From contig CM070873.1 in the NCBI GenBank assembly GCA_036365515.1, forward strand, positions 259,319,575 through 259,383,574: 64,000 nt of DNA, read 5' to 3'. This DNA comes from Torymus aiolomorphi (Eukaryota > Arthropoda > Insecta > Hymenoptera > Torymidae). A program made the position numbers and the translations under genes. Positions 12,531 through 28,014 of the stretch are shown in pieces; positions within the stretch are counted from its first letter, which is position 1, and each line of letters opens with the position of its first letter. Below the pieces are notes generated by a model. That model ran no database searches and was not told where the DNA came from. It saw only the letters and a list, made by a program, of their open reading frames with translations.

Positions 12531-13490
12531 TTCGTCGCTTGCAGCCGATTACCAACCATCATTCCGCTCTTACCACGCGATCTCCCGACGAGCTTTCCAA
12601 TCGCGCATCAAACACCCGGGAAACATACACACACACAATTCCACCACCGCGTCTCGTGAAAAAGCGAGCACACAGCACAATGCAGCGCAAAACCCATACA
12701 TACATATATACGCACAACCGATACACGACGCATTGTTTCCGTTATCGGCTCTCCTCCACACACACACACACACACACACATGCGCAACTCTCTCCCTCAA
12801 GTTTTCCGAGCACGCACGACTCATTGTCAGCCGCACACTCGTGCGCGCTCGCTCGCGCTACCGCAGTGAGTAATGCTAATGCGGCCTAATGCAACGCCTT
12901 GACTATGTAATGTGTCGCCGCTGCCGTATAGAGCGCAGCGGGTGTATGTGTAATCGCGGTGTCATGTGCACTCGCGCGCACGAGTGCATATATGTATGTG
13001 TATAAATATATAGCTATCGCGACGGCCCGGACGACGACGCGAGAGCTCGCCTCGAAATCACACGATATTGCGCGCGAGCGCAAACACGCTGCGCGCGCGC
13101 CAAGTAAATAACAGCGATGTCTGTGTGTGTGTATGTGCGCGATGCATATATGCGCCGCGTGAGTCGCGATTCTTTTAGAAGCGAGGGAGGAGCGGCAGTA
13201 GCAACGGCTATTATTCGCGCTCGCGTGAGATGTTGTCACGAGGAGACAGACAGACTCGCGCGCTGGGTTTTTTCGATTCACGTGCGGTTTGCCGTGTATA
13301 TCAATAAGCGATCGCGCGGTATAGCGAGCGAGTTAGTCTGCGCGTATCTATAGTGTGTAATGCCAGAGAGATATTGGGTTCGCGGGTTGAGGGCGGAGGG
13401 GCGGAGGCGCGTGAGGACGAGGCAGGCTTGCAGTGGTACACGCCTTGCGCTACGATTGACGATGGATTTGTTTGTTTTTTATTATATATG
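12531..13490. promoter_or_regulatory. CpG/CA-rich island (candidate regulatory)
   Basis: GC- and CpG-rich block with a (CA)n run at about 12760-12780, several alternating CGCG tracts (13070-13100) and GT runs. No convincing exon was found. It is one of a series of similar islands across the window. A promoter or enhancer role is inference. Confidence 0.35.
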
Positions 13491-14401
13491 GATTCGGTTT
13501 AAGGTGGCTCCGGCGATTTTTTCTGAGTTGCATATACAAATTTTTTACTTCACATATTATAATTTGAGAAACAATAGAATATGGAAAAATGGTTCTTGAA
13601 GTAACAAGAAAACTTTTTTTTCGAAGAAATTCCAATGTTATTAAAGAAGATGTCGCTAAATGAAAAAAAAAATCAACAAAACACATATTTTTTTTTCATT
13701 TTGCATCCGATTTTAATTTTCAAGGACTGATTTTATTCCTTGTACAATTTCATATTGTGTTACCGATACGAAAATTGAAAAATGTTCAAAACCTGTAAAG
13801 TTATATTCAATTGTTTGTAGATTTGCCCATGAATTTTATAAACAATTGGATATACCTCTGCAAGTTTTTATGATTTTTCAATTTTCGTATCGGTAACACC
13901 ACACAAAATTGTACAAGGAAGAAAATGAATCCTTGAAAATTAAAATCGGATGAAAAATGAAGAAAATTTATGGGTTTTGTTGATTTTTTTTTCAATTAGC
14001 GATATCTTCTTTAACAATACTAGCCAGTTCAAGCGCGCTGCGCGCACTTCTCGATTCACGTTGTATTATACAATTAACATTGAAATATTATGAATTTAAA
14101 ATTCATTTTATTTTTTAACATACACAAATTTATCCAATATTTTCTATTAAAACTTGGATTGTATTTATATTTATTTTAGTTTATTCCTAAAGTACAAAAA
14201 TTTCGAGGTCAGAAATTTAATCGTATTCAGAAGTTTTCATAGTCTTTCATTATTAACTACAGACAAAATAATAATACTTTTTTGTTATACAATGTTAAAC
14301 TTTAAGTGATTAATACAATTTATAACTTATATCTTTAGTTTAAATATTTCATAATTTCCAATTATATGGGTTTTATTTGGACGAATCATTCAAGACCTTA
14401 A

Positions 14402-15188
14402 CGTAGTTCACCCGGTCGAAACAGCAGCTTTAGTTGTATTTTTTAATAGTACATTTCGACACGGGTGGGGAACTCGCTTCGCTCGTGCAAAAAGTCACAC
14501 CAGCTAAATAATCGACTTACGCACTAATTTCGAACGGTATTTTATACCACGAGCGCCGAAAAATCATATCAAAGTTGTGATTTTGAGGTTAGAGTGGTAT
14601 AAATAATGTTTTATTACTATGCTATTGTTACAATTAAAGACAAAAACTTCTTCACTATGCTATTGTTACAATTAAAGACAAAAACTTCAATAAGTTTCTC
14701 TAATTTTTTTATTTTTTATCCTATCTTAACGAAATAAAGCTTATTTTGTTCGTTAAGAAATTTCAGGGGAGTCTCGGTGGGAAAATTTATGATACGAGTT
14801 ACCAGTACGGCGCAACATCAATTTGTTCATCTTAAACACTCTAAAACTTGACTTGCTTTTTTTAAACAAATTGATATTGCGTCGTACTGGTAACTCGTAC
14901 CATAAATTTTCCCACCGATACTCCCCCTGAAATTTCTTAACGAACAAAATAAGCTTTATTTCGTTAAGATCGGATAAAAAATAAAAAAATTAGAGAAACT
15001 TATTGAAGTTTTTATCTTTAATTGTAACAATAGCATAGTGATTATTGCCTGAATTTGTCTAAAAACAATTGTCATATTCCTTCTAGTATATATTTGTTAC
15101 ATGTACTTTCTCTTGGATTATCAACTTAATAAAACATTATTTAAAAAATACAAAAACTAAAACTGCTGTTTCGACCGGGTGAACTACC
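14402..15188. mobile_element. Second TTAA-flanked palindromic MITE
   Basis: Lies within the 14027-15305 insertion. TTAA at 14398-14401 and 15189-15192 brackets inverted ends CGTAGTTCACCCGG (left) and its near-complement at the right. The arms pair over most of the length; for example 14638-14690 is complementary to about 14997-15040. The left arm is interrupted at about 14446-14612 by a copy of the hairpin repeat described at 27.6 kb. Non-coding. Confidence 0.75.
14446..14612 (-). repeat. Hairpin-structured repeat, copy 4 (reverse orientation)
   Basis: Reverse-complement relative of the repeat at 27665-27854, with the same ACTCGCTTCGCTCG core, ATACCAC...GTGGTAT stem and TGTACTATT end. One arm of the second hairpin is largely deleted (GTGGGGAACTCGC). 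It interrupts the left arm of the 14402-15188 palindrome, and the right arm shows the uninterrupted sequence. Confidence 0.8.
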
Positions 15189-15410
15189 TTAAGCTAATAG
15201 CTAACGTCACTGCAGACCAATCACGAGTTCCATTTAAACAGACTTGACCAATCGCAAAGGTTTTATTTCGGCTTCACATTTCCGTCATCATTCTTTTAAG
15301 AGATAAAAATTTCTTTGAAAAAAATTTTTTTTGTTACTTCAAGAACCATTTTTCCATATTATATATTGTTTCTCAAATTATAATATATCGTCGTCTCCGA
15401 ATAGAATGGT

Positions 15411-15578
15411 GTTATCTCGAAGTCCGCTTGTAAAAGGCGTTAACTCGGAGTCCGCTCGTGGAAGGCGTTATCTCGGAGTCCGCTCGTAAAAGGTGTTAAC
15501 TCGGAGTCCGCTTGTAAAAGGCGTTAACTCGGAGTCCGCTCGTAAAAGGCGTTATCTCGGAGTCCGCTCGTAGAAGGC
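15411..15578. repeat. 28-bp tandem repeat, six units
   Basis: Six consecutive 28-bp units, each starting GTTATCTCG or GTTAACTCG and ending in AAGGC or AAGGT, with few substitutions. A seventh partial unit follows at 15579. The array is mirrored by inverted copies at 16555-16694. Confidence 0.9.
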
Positions 15579-16554
15579 GTTATCTCGCACGCAAATTTCT
15601 CCTGCTCAAATTTAAGTTGGCAGCACTGCCTATATAGATGCACGCGTATCATAAATATACCTATAAAATCGATTTTTATTCGTAATGCATAAAATGAATT
15701 TATGATAATAATCTAACACTAAGGATTGCTTGAACTACTTCAACTCCATCTTTTTTATGCAGATAATTTCCGCTATAAAAAACATTTTTTATTAATATTT
15801 ATCTTCGGCTATTTCCATCAGGACTTTCATATAAGTATAATACAAAACTTTATTCTAAAACTTTTTTTTTTGTTGAATTAATTCTTATTTACTATTATTA
15901 TAAAAGCGACTGCAAACGAATAATTTAGCCAGAAATGAAGGATTTTTTGAAGTACAACTTTTGGCTTACATCATTATTCTATAGAATTATTAAATCCTCA
16001 GAAAAACGATTAAAAATTTGAAAATATGACACCTATTACTGATTTATATTAATACAATAAGATTTGAATAATGATTGCGACAAAATTTGTCATGATGACA
16101 TATTTAGAAATTTTTAATAGTTTTTTTGAGGATTGAATAATTCTATAGAATAATGATGGATGTAAGCCAAAAGTTGTACTTCAAAAAATCCTTCATTTCT
16201 GGCTAAATTATTCGTTTACAGTCGCTTTTATAATAATAGTAAATAGGAATTCAATCAGCAAAAAAAAAAATGTTTTAGAATAAAGTTTTGTATTATACTT
16301 AGATGAAAGTCCTGACGGAAATAGCCGAAGATAAATATTAATAAAAACTGTTTTTTATAGCGAAAATTATCTGCATAAAAAAGATGGAGTTGAAGTAGTT
16401 CAATCAATCCTTAGTGTTAGATTATTATCATAAATTAATTTTATGCATTGCGCTTAAAAATCGATTTTATAGGTATATTTATGATACGCGCGACTCTATA
16501 AAGGCAGTGCTGCCAACTTAAATTTGTGCCGGAAAAATTTGCGTGCAAGATAAC

Positions 16555-16694
16555 GCCTTCTACGAGCGGACTTCGAGATAACGCCTTCTACGAGCGGACT
16601 CCGAGTTAACGCCTTTTACGAGCGGACTCCGAGATAACGCTTTCTACGAGCGGACTCCGAGTTAACGCCTTTTACGAGCGGACTTTGAGATAAC
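16555..16694. repeat. 28-bp tandem repeat, five inverted units
   Basis: Five units of GCCTTnTACGAGCGGACT followed by CGAGwTAAC, the reverse complement of the array at 15411-15578. Together the arrays form the ends of the foldback-like element. Confidence 0.9.
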
Positions 16695-16782
16695 GCCTTT
16701 CTATTCGGAGGTGACGATGTGAAGTAAATATTGTAAAAAATGTGTACATATAAGTCAGAAAAAATCGCCGGAACCACCTTAA

Positions 16783-17411
16783 TGTGGCTCCAGTGGTCTA
16801 GTAGACCTAAAGTTATGAACATTTTTTATAAAAATTCATTTACACATTCCAATCTGAAAACTGATATGACAGGAAGCAGAGTTCTTAACATAACGGAAAA
16901 TATTTTTGTTAGAAAATTTCCAATTTTGCAAAAGTATATTTTGTCCATTAAAAAACAAAATTCAATAAGAAATACAATTTTTTTTTGTTTTTCATTCAAT
17001 TTTAATTTGCAAGGTCTCATTTTTTTCCTTATTAAATTTCAGGGGGAGTCAACGATATCAAAATTGAAAAATTTTCAAAACCTGCAAAGTTATATGCAAT
17101 TGTTTATAAAATTCAGTGACAAATCTACAATTTTGATATCGTTGACTCCCCCCTGAAATTTAACAAGGAAGAAAATGGAGACCTTGCAAATTAAAATTGA
17201 ATGAAAAACAAAAAAGATTTGTATTTCTTATTGAACTTTTTTTTAATGGACAAAATATACTTTTGCAAAATTGGAAATTTTCTAACAAAAATATTTTCCG
17301 TTATGTTAAGAACTCTGCTTCCTGTCATATGAGTTTTCAGATTGGAATGTGTAAATGAATTTTTGTAAAAAAGGTTCATAACTTTAGGTCTACTAGACCG
17401 CTGGAGCCACC
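16783..17411. mobile_element. TTAA-flanked palindromic MITE abutting the preceding one
   Basis: A 629-bp near-perfect palindrome. The left end TGTGGCTCCAGTGGTCTAG pairs with the right end at 17393-17411, and TTAA sits at 16779-16782 and 17412-17415. The centre is near 17097. Internal sequence resembles the centre of the 13503-16778 element, so both belong to one family. The single TTAA between them is shared. Confidence 0.85.
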
Positions 17412-17415
17412 TTAA

Positions 17416-18130
17416 TGATATTCATTGGTTTACCCGAGAAATAATTGTTTTAAACTGGCGACATTCATTTTACGACGTACATTAAGATATCGTTACTAAG
17501 AAAATACGATTTTAATTTCCGTTTTCCAGCGACTCTAGGGAAATTGACCGCGAAGACGTGCAAACAAAATAAGTCGTTCCCTTCTCACCTTCACCCTTAT
17601 CTGAAAATCTGAGAGACCCTAATTACTGCAATCTTTCCGCCCTCCGGTTAGTTCGGAGCTACCTACCGAAGTATTGATACCTGCCTTTGTTATCTTTACA
17701 AACGACTCGTCCTTCCTAATGCACGTACAGGTCTGACCTGCGACAGAGAAGGTTTGAGGGGAATCCGTCATAATCTGTGATTATTGCGAGCGGGTCGATA
17801 CACTGTTTAAAACTGCAAGACACCTTCAAAGTTGCTTTTCAGCAATGTTGCTCCGACATATAGTATTTATTACGGTTATTAATTAATTTTGTAAATGTTT
17901 TTTGGACTATTAAGGGTAATAAAATAAAATAAATAAAAATAATTGTTAAAAAAATTTTGCAAAGTAGTTTATTGACTTGTCCTTCTACGTTGTAATTTAA
18001 TCGATTAATTTCGTGCTTCAGACCAAATTATTCTATTTTACAACGCTCAAAAATCAAACACCTACCGGTAACCAAACAATCCCATTAAAGTGTGAAATAT
18101 CACATTGACCCCGGTCCCGCATTAAAATCT
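17416..18130. other. Intergenic DNA, nothing recognised
   Basis: Mixed-composition, apparently unique DNA followed by AT-rich sequence. No exon, repeat or RNA gene could be supported. Confidence 0.4.
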
Positions 18131-19193
18131 GATGCAATTACTTATTTTTTTCATAAACAATCCAGGTTCAATATCATCACCACCACTGTCTTACGATATA
18201 TTTTTATCCAAGCCGTTTCGATTCTCACGCGTGCGAATCACTCATGACCTTTCTTTCATTACCTCGCGCGTCGCCGTGACAACAACAACGCGCTCATCGA
18301 AATATTCCTTAATTCCGCATCTCTTTCCCGTCGTTACCCCGGTCTCTCGCGTAATAAACATGTCACTTATTGTTGACAAATGCCTCTCGCTGTTCAACAT
18401 AATACCCCTCTCCCCTTTCTTTGCCGCCGTCGCTCTCGTTGCATCATGCGTGATTTATCGGTCACTCCGATCCGCGCTCCATTCTACGAATATACATACA
18501 CCGTACGCGCGCGCGTGCGCTCCGGCAATTAAGAAAGGTTTCGAAATTGAAGGTAACGCACGCGTTCGCGCGCTCTCCTCACCCTTGAAATAAAGAGAAA
18601 AGCCATTCCCTCGTAAAAGAGCCGAGCGTAAGCGTCATTCATCAGCCGCGTCTTTGGCAAAAAAAGAAACACCACAGATATATATGTATATACGTGAAAA
18701 TCTTTGTACAATGAAAAAGCGAGGGACAAATTCTCCGTCCTAAAACATACGTCGGCGGCGGCGGCATGAGCCTCTTATCTATCGCGCTCTCTTTGCGCAA
18801 ACGCGCGGCGATGATGCGCGGCCGATAAGGCCCCCCTATGTTGCTGTCCGACGAAGACACACACGCGTTCACTCACTCTCGCAACATAACGCGAACAATC
18901 GCGCGTAATTGTTTCGCCTCGGGCGCTTTACAGCGAGCGAGCGAGCGATGCAAAAGGCCACTCGTGCGCGCGTTTTCGCTCTCACTCTCTGGCCGCGCGT
19001 ATTTTTATCCTCTCTCGCATTCTCGCCGCAAGGAGAGAGAGAGAGATGCGCGTTGTTAATCTTCCACCGATAGTCTCGACGACGACAAAGCACGAGCTTT
19101 CGCTTTCGCACGCGCACACGTGGTTTATATATATGAGAGGAGAAGCAACAGAACGGAGCGCGTGAGATTGAGTATATTTGTGTGTTATTGCAG
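18131..19193 (+). promoter_or_regulatory. CpG-rich island upstream of the 19.2-kb gene
   Basis: CpG-rich block with CGCG tracts and GA runs, ending at the splice acceptor (TTATTGCAG, 19186-19194) just before the start codon of the next gene. It is therefore a good candidate for that gene's promoter and non-coding first exon, although the start site and donor were not identified. Confidence 0.4.
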
Positions 19194-19210
19194 ATTTCGG
19201 GAGGTGTTAG

Positions 19211-21193
<1,983 letters not shown>

Positions 21194-21267
21194 CAGACAA
21201 TTTGAAACAACATTTATATGTAATATTTTTTGCGTACAAATAGTTTTGTATATAGTGAATAGTTTTT

Positions 21268-21282
21268 TTTATTATGAATAAA
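21268..21282. terminator. Facing poly(A) signals of two convergent genes
   Basis: TTTATT (minus-strand AATAAA) at 21268-21273 and AATAAA (plus) at 21277-21282 are 3 bp apart. They lie between the stop codons of the plus-strand 111-aa gene and minus-strand Atg5, so each strand has a consensus signal at the same place. Confidence 0.5.
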
Positions 21283-21733
21283 ACTTATAACAAAAACAAA
21301 ACAGATAATAATCACAAAGTCATTTGCTGAACACAGAAAACAAAAACAAATACTTTTCAATATGTTCATTGTTAGCTTGTACTTTTGCAAGTCTTAAAAA
21401 TTTTTTTAACTATTTATATTTTGTAAACTTATATACATGCACATGTTGTTTTTTTATACTAAAAATTATAGATGATTACCAGACGTTTTGTACAATTCAC
21501 GGTTTTTATCAGGCTGTTTACTTGATTCGAATTTGGTATAAGCAGTCTGACTTATTAATTCTTAAGCATATAGCCATAAAATTCTAAAACTTTTTTGGCA
21601 TTATACAATTATATTTTTCAGAAAAAAATTTGAAATTGTAAAAAAATAATATAATCTTCTCTTTTGTCTTCCGAGATTCCTTCTCAGTTCAGTTTTGAGA
21701 GCAACCAGAAGCAGCATAAAGATTCTTCATATG

Positions 21734-23496
<1,763 letters not shown>

Positions 23497-23649
23497 TGTT
23501 TATTGTTAATGTCTGCTAAATGAAAAAAAAAACCTCAAATGACAAGACGCGACGAACTCAATTTGACAAGCATCTCGATTCTCGATGGATGCGACTGAGA
23601 GTATAATACAGTGTCATCGGTCAGGTTATGTTGTGGCGACGTTCGACCG

Positions 23650-23666
23650 CCCCCCCCCCCCCCCCC
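23650..23666. repeat. Poly-C tract upstream of Atg5
   Basis: Run of 17 C residues about 155 bp upstream of the Atg5 start codon, within its likely promoter or leader. It may be a length-variable or error-prone tract. Confidence 0.9.
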
Positions 23667-26020
23667 GCTCCCGTGAAACGCAAGACACTGACGCTATACC
23701 TACCTGGTGAACGCAACAGGTAAATGATATCGACAATGGGTAAGATGTCGTGTTACATATAGGTTATGTTCTGATGGTAAGTAAAAACGTTAGACGGTAA
23801 ATGATTTGAACGCTCGCAATGCCATCTTTACTTTTTACGAATGTCGAGCAGTTATCGAATGTAAAAAATGTCGTTTGCTTTGCCGGATTTGGGCAAAGTA
23901 ATGTGTTTATGATACAAATACCTATCAACTGATTTTAGTAAAGCAGCACCAACATTTAAAAAGTTCGCACATCGTGGTTTAGAAGGCAATGAAATAAATA
24001 TTGCAATTACTTAGATATATGGTCCGTAAATAAAAAATATGTTCATAATGTTACGCAACAGTTTTAACGAAATTAAAAAACAAAACTTACCATTGTGGTC
24101 GAAGTTGAAAGTGTAATAGTTTTTTGATAATCATTGGCTAAGCATTACGAAGGTTTTGACGAAATAAAGAAGATTACGAAGATCCTCTCTTGATTACATC
24201 GTGAGATTTATTTGTGTATAAAATCTTGTAAGTTATAACCAAACTCTTTGTTCTTACACAATTGTAAAATCACAAATTAAATAAAAAGTTTAATAATTCA
24301 TTCACACACGGCAATTCCAATTTATGGTGATGCAATACTGACACTATTACCCAAAATTTGGTTCCCGTTTTTCTCATTCAATTTTTAATTTTAAGAAAAA
24401 AACTCTTTGATACGTTGTAGTTCTTTATTAAACTTAAAACGTGTCAAAGAGTTTTTTTCAAAAAGTTTAAAATTGAAGGAGAAAAACGGGAACCGAGAAT
24501 TGAGTAATAGCGTGGGTATCACATCACCTTATGAAACATAGACATCATGCTTCTTCAAAATAAAAAATACACGAGCAGCAGCATACTATGGGCCGAAAAA
24601 CACTTTTATAACCTACAAACTAGGAAAAGTATAACTTTTTATACTACGTTCACTACTCACATTCACATTCAACACAAACAATGCGAATTACCGAAATATC
24701 AAGTTTTTATCGAATTTTTCAGTACTTACTAACGAACGGGAAATTCAACGAGCACTTCAGAAGCAATGAGTATTATAGATGTGAAGGGTCGGCCGAACAC
24801 GCGACAACTGCGCGCATACGCAACCTATATACGTGACGTCCTGACGACCTTTCATGTTGCAGCGCGTCCGCAAAGGATCGCGCGAATTTCCTGGAAAATT
24901 GCTCGGCTCAGTATCAAAACAACGTCCCGTTTTGTTTGGAAATTTAATCATGAAAGTCTAAAAAGTGTGAAATTGAATTGGAAGTATAGTGGTTGATTAT
25001 ATCAAACGTAATTTTTATTCCAAAAATTTTCCTTATTTTGAATTAAGCTCTTGTAATTATTGTTCAGACTTTTACTATACATTAACAGGCAATCAATGAT
25101 AAAGCGTAGACAGTTGGTCGAACATAATATGCAAACGGCTGGGACAAAGATGGACATCAAGATATAAGTAAGTTTTACATATAGATCTTGTATTACTTAG
25201 CTACATTTTTTGTATTTGCATGTTCTTTGCAATTTATGTTTTACAGCACTAGAAACTTTTTATTGTATGTCAAAGCGCACCGAATGCAGATAATATATGC
25301 AGGTAATTTATAATTCACTCAAATATTACGCATGTTAACAATTTTTAGTTTAGAATACAATGAGAGTGCTTAGTTCATTTCGAATCTAATCAACTTGTAA
25401 AAAAAATTATAAAAATTCTTATAAGCCAGTTTAATTGATTAAAGTATGAGCATCTCAAATACATAAAAATAAGTATATGATATTGCGTAAAATTATTAGA
25501 TATCGATTATTTCTGCAGCAAAAATACTAATACAACACTTGCCTTGTACACTCATATCAGACTAACTTTAAAAAATATTGTTGACAATATTATATAATTA
25601 ATCATCCGAACAGTATAAGTTTTTATCTCGTTAAAGTACATGAAGATATATAAAAAATGGAATTCGCATGTTCGAAGTAATTAGGAGTCATTTTTCAGAT
25701 ATATTCTTTAATCCCCTATTGACTACAAACTATACACAGAACTACCTTAACTTGTAGTATCTCTTGTAAAGCTACTCCATTCCTGTGCTTATTATTGTAT
25801 AATCAATTTATTCAGCTATATATTTTATTTTGAGTCCCGAAATTAATAATCGCACAATTGATTAATAACATATAAGCATAATTATTACTCGCGCACGTAA
25901 TATAACAATAAATACAATTCAATTATTTCTAGAAAAATGCAGACAATTCTGCACACAATGCAGATGCACTCGCATATACTATCGACTCTCGCGGACGTCA
26001 ATTAATTGCGCCTCATACAC
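23667..26020. other. AT-rich DNA upstream of Atg5, no gene seen
   Basis: AT-rich DNA apart from the MITE near 24.4 kb and a small GC-richer patch near 24780-24900. Frames are short and show no recognisable domain. Confidence 0.4.
24322..24532. mobile_element. Palindromic MITE, about 210 bp
   Basis: Inverted ends GGTGATGCAATAC (left) and GGTGATGTGATAC (right, complemented) lead into arms sharing CGGTTCCCGTTTTTCTC-like sequence and AAACTCTTTGA. The centre is near 24425. Non-coding. Confidence 0.7.
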
Positions 26021-26700
26021 GATAGTCACGTCAATCACTTTCTCTCTCTCTCTCTCTCTTTCTCAATCTCTTTCTCCACATATGCACTCACTCTCACAGG
26101 CTAAAAAAGAAAATCGCTTTTTTACGCCAACCTCCTGGTACTTGCGAAAGCGATAACACATAATAGCACAGCTCCACTTCTAACGAGCCCCTCTATGCCA
26201 TTAGATAGTGGCACAACTATACTTACACTTATAAGTGAATCACAGAATCACGAGAGAGAGTATATGAGCTGACCCTCGCGCATGCAACACGAATGCCGCA
26301 CAAATGTATAAGTTCGAGAACTTCGGGAAAAGCGAGAAAAAGCAGGCGCGCTTTTTCTTCCGACGATAAGATAAAGTTTAAAAATAAAAGCGCGGCCTAG
26401 CGTGAAGGAGCCCTGACGAACGAGAAAAAGAAGCACTCGCGAAGACGATGATGCCGATGTTATATTATCGAGAGTGTTGTATTATGTTAGGAAGCGTGTG
26501 TGTGAAATGTGCATCGGCATCGGGCGGAGCGAAAAAAGTGCATATTATCGCGTGAGACCTTTGCACTAAGAAAGTCCTCGCGGTTGAAAAGTGCGCATGC
26601 GCGTGCGCATTTATAACAGACACCCTTTCTCTTGGCGATAACATAAAACATTTGAATTGTAGTTTCATGTGGTTTTGGTGTCTACGAAAAATTGCTTTCA
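26021..26700. promoter_or_regulatory. CT/CpG-rich island (candidate regulatory)
   Basis: A (CT)n run at 26040-26060 is followed by GC-richer DNA with CGCG and alternating purine-pyrimidine stretches (26590-26612). No exon found. A regulatory role is inference. Confidence 0.3.
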
Positions 26701-27515
26701 TTTTATAAGTTTCTATATTAGGAAAATGTTGTAAATTGTTTTATAGTTTATTGTATTGGCAAGAAGTGAACGTGAAACTTGAGATTCCGGGGGATAGGCT
26801 TTTGGTACTTTTCTGATATCTGCAAATGGAACGTGTAGCTTGAATATTTGTAAGATACAGATGTTTATTTAGTGATATCTTAGGAAAAAATACTATCTTT
26901 TTTTATTCTAACTTTGCTAATATTTGTACTAGAAAACTGCCAAAAAAGCAAATAAAAGTCGGCTTGAAGATCTCTAATTTGTTTTTCTCCTCATATCATA
27001 ACGATGATTCGATCAAATACTCGGATCATCAAAGTTAGCAAGAAGAAAAGCAGAAAAATTAAGTATTTTAAGGTCATAAATATAAGACATTTTTTTATAC
27101 TGATTTTGATAATTGATCATTTTTTAATGAATCAACATTTTGATATCCAGAAAAAAATTAATTAAAAGTATTCTTATTTACTTTTGTATGGTTCTTTGTT
27201 CGTTTTTTACCGTATAAATTTTTGTTAAGTTAATATACATTAAAATAATAATATTTATTAAAATACTACTAATTTTCAATATAAAATTTCATTATTTGGT
27301 GATATCGATCGAGGAGATTAATCTAAGGATACCAGGCTTCATTTTTTAGTACCAGCAAAAGTCTTGCCATGACTCGACAAAATCTTTTACCAGGAGTCTA
27401 AAATCCTTTATTTGAATGTAAAATGTATACAAGCTTACGGTTTAAACTGTCTGTATAAATTGTTGCAACCATTAAATTTCATTATCAAATACCCGTCTTT
27501 TTCTCTTTTACAAGT
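26701..27515. other. AT-rich DNA, nothing recognised
   Basis: AT-rich intergenic DNA without supported exons or repeats. Confidence 0.35.
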
Positions 27516-27519
27516 TTAA

Positions 27520-27928
27520 CCCTTTAGCTCCAGGATATTTTTCACTAAATTAAAGAAAAAATCGGCGGAAATAAAAAAGATTATTATTATTATTATTATT
27601 ATTTTAATTGTATTAGCCACTCTTTTTCAGGTCGAATAATACGATTGGATAGGTTTAAAATTTGTTTTATACCACTCTAACCTCAAAATCACAACTTTGA
27701 TATGATTTTTCGGCGCTTGTGGTATAAAATACCGTTCGAAACTAGTGCGTAAGTCGATTATTTAGGTGGTGTGACTTTTTCGCACTCGCTTCGCTCGTGC
27801 AAAAAGTCACACCAGCTAAATAATCGACTTCCACACCCGTGTCGAAATGTACTATTATTTCATTATAATCAAATTTGGGAGTCTGCGAGAGTGCTTGGAA
27901 GTATACGTCCTATTCAGTGCTAAAGGGT
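27520..27928. mobile_element. CCCTTTAGC-ended element containing hairpin-repeat copy 1
   Basis: The left end reads TTAACCCTTTAGC and the right end GCTAAAGGGTTTA, so the termini are inverted and TTAA is intact on the left only. An ATT trinucleotide run (27580-27603) and copy 1 of the hairpin repeat lie inside. The ends resemble those of the element at 43328-43797. Confidence 0.5.
27665..27854 (+). repeat. Hairpin-structured repeat, copy 1
   Basis: Two hairpins. Hairpin I pairs TTTTATACCAC (27665-27675) with GTGGTATAAAA (27719-27729), with inner AAAATCA/TGATTTT. Hairpin II pairs AAGTCGATTATTTAG with CTAAATAATCGACTT, then GGTGTGACTTTTT with AAAAAGTCACACC, around an ACTCGCTTCGCTCG core. It ends in TGTACTATT. 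Confidence 0.85.
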
Positions 27929-28014
27929 TTATTCATTCTTAATATAAAATGACAATTTAATAGATTACCTGTCATTTATTACTCCTTGTTCGATGTAACA
28001 ATGTCATATTTGTA

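Larger units (their letters stand above)
15387..16718. mobile_element. Foldback-like element with inverted arrays of a 28-bp repeat
   Basis: Inverted ends ATCGTCGTCTCCGAATAG (left) and near-complement (right) bracket 1.33 kb. Six tandem 28-bp units (15411-15578, core CTCGGAGTCCGCTCG) lie just inside the left end, and five inverted units (16555-16694) inside the right end. Between them is a long imperfect palindrome (about 15580-16550) with a short central spacer. This architecture matches Foldback-type elements: tandem repeats inside long inverted repeats. It sits in the right arm of the 13503-16778 palindrome, whose left arm shows the empty site. No protein is encoded. Confidence 0.8.
13503..16778. 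mobile_element. TTAA-flanked palindromic element, expanded by nested insertions
   Basis: TTAA at 13499-13502 and 16779-16782 flanks inverted termini: GGTGGCTCCGGCGATTTTT at the left and its near-complement at the right. The left arm (13503-13830) pairs with a right arm that is now in three pieces: about 13860-14026, 15306-15386 and 16719-16778. Two later insertions explain the gaps: about 14027-15305, and the foldback-like element at 15387-16718. Without them the element would be about 0.7 kb and almost wholly palindromic. No transposase is encoded. The TTAA target and GG-initial ends suggest a piggyBac-mobilised MITE, which is inference from target preference. Confidence 0.75.

Noticed and set aside
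2481..13490. Mad/Medea/Schnurri silencer element (GRCGNC-N5-GTCT) near brk
   Set aside because: Scanned by eye without finding a clean match. A computed scan could overturn this.
15411..16694. Possible CRISPR-like array of 28-bp repeats
   Set aside because: Units are contiguous with no spacers, occur in mirrored orientation, and the genome is eukaryotic. They are tandem repeats of a foldback element.
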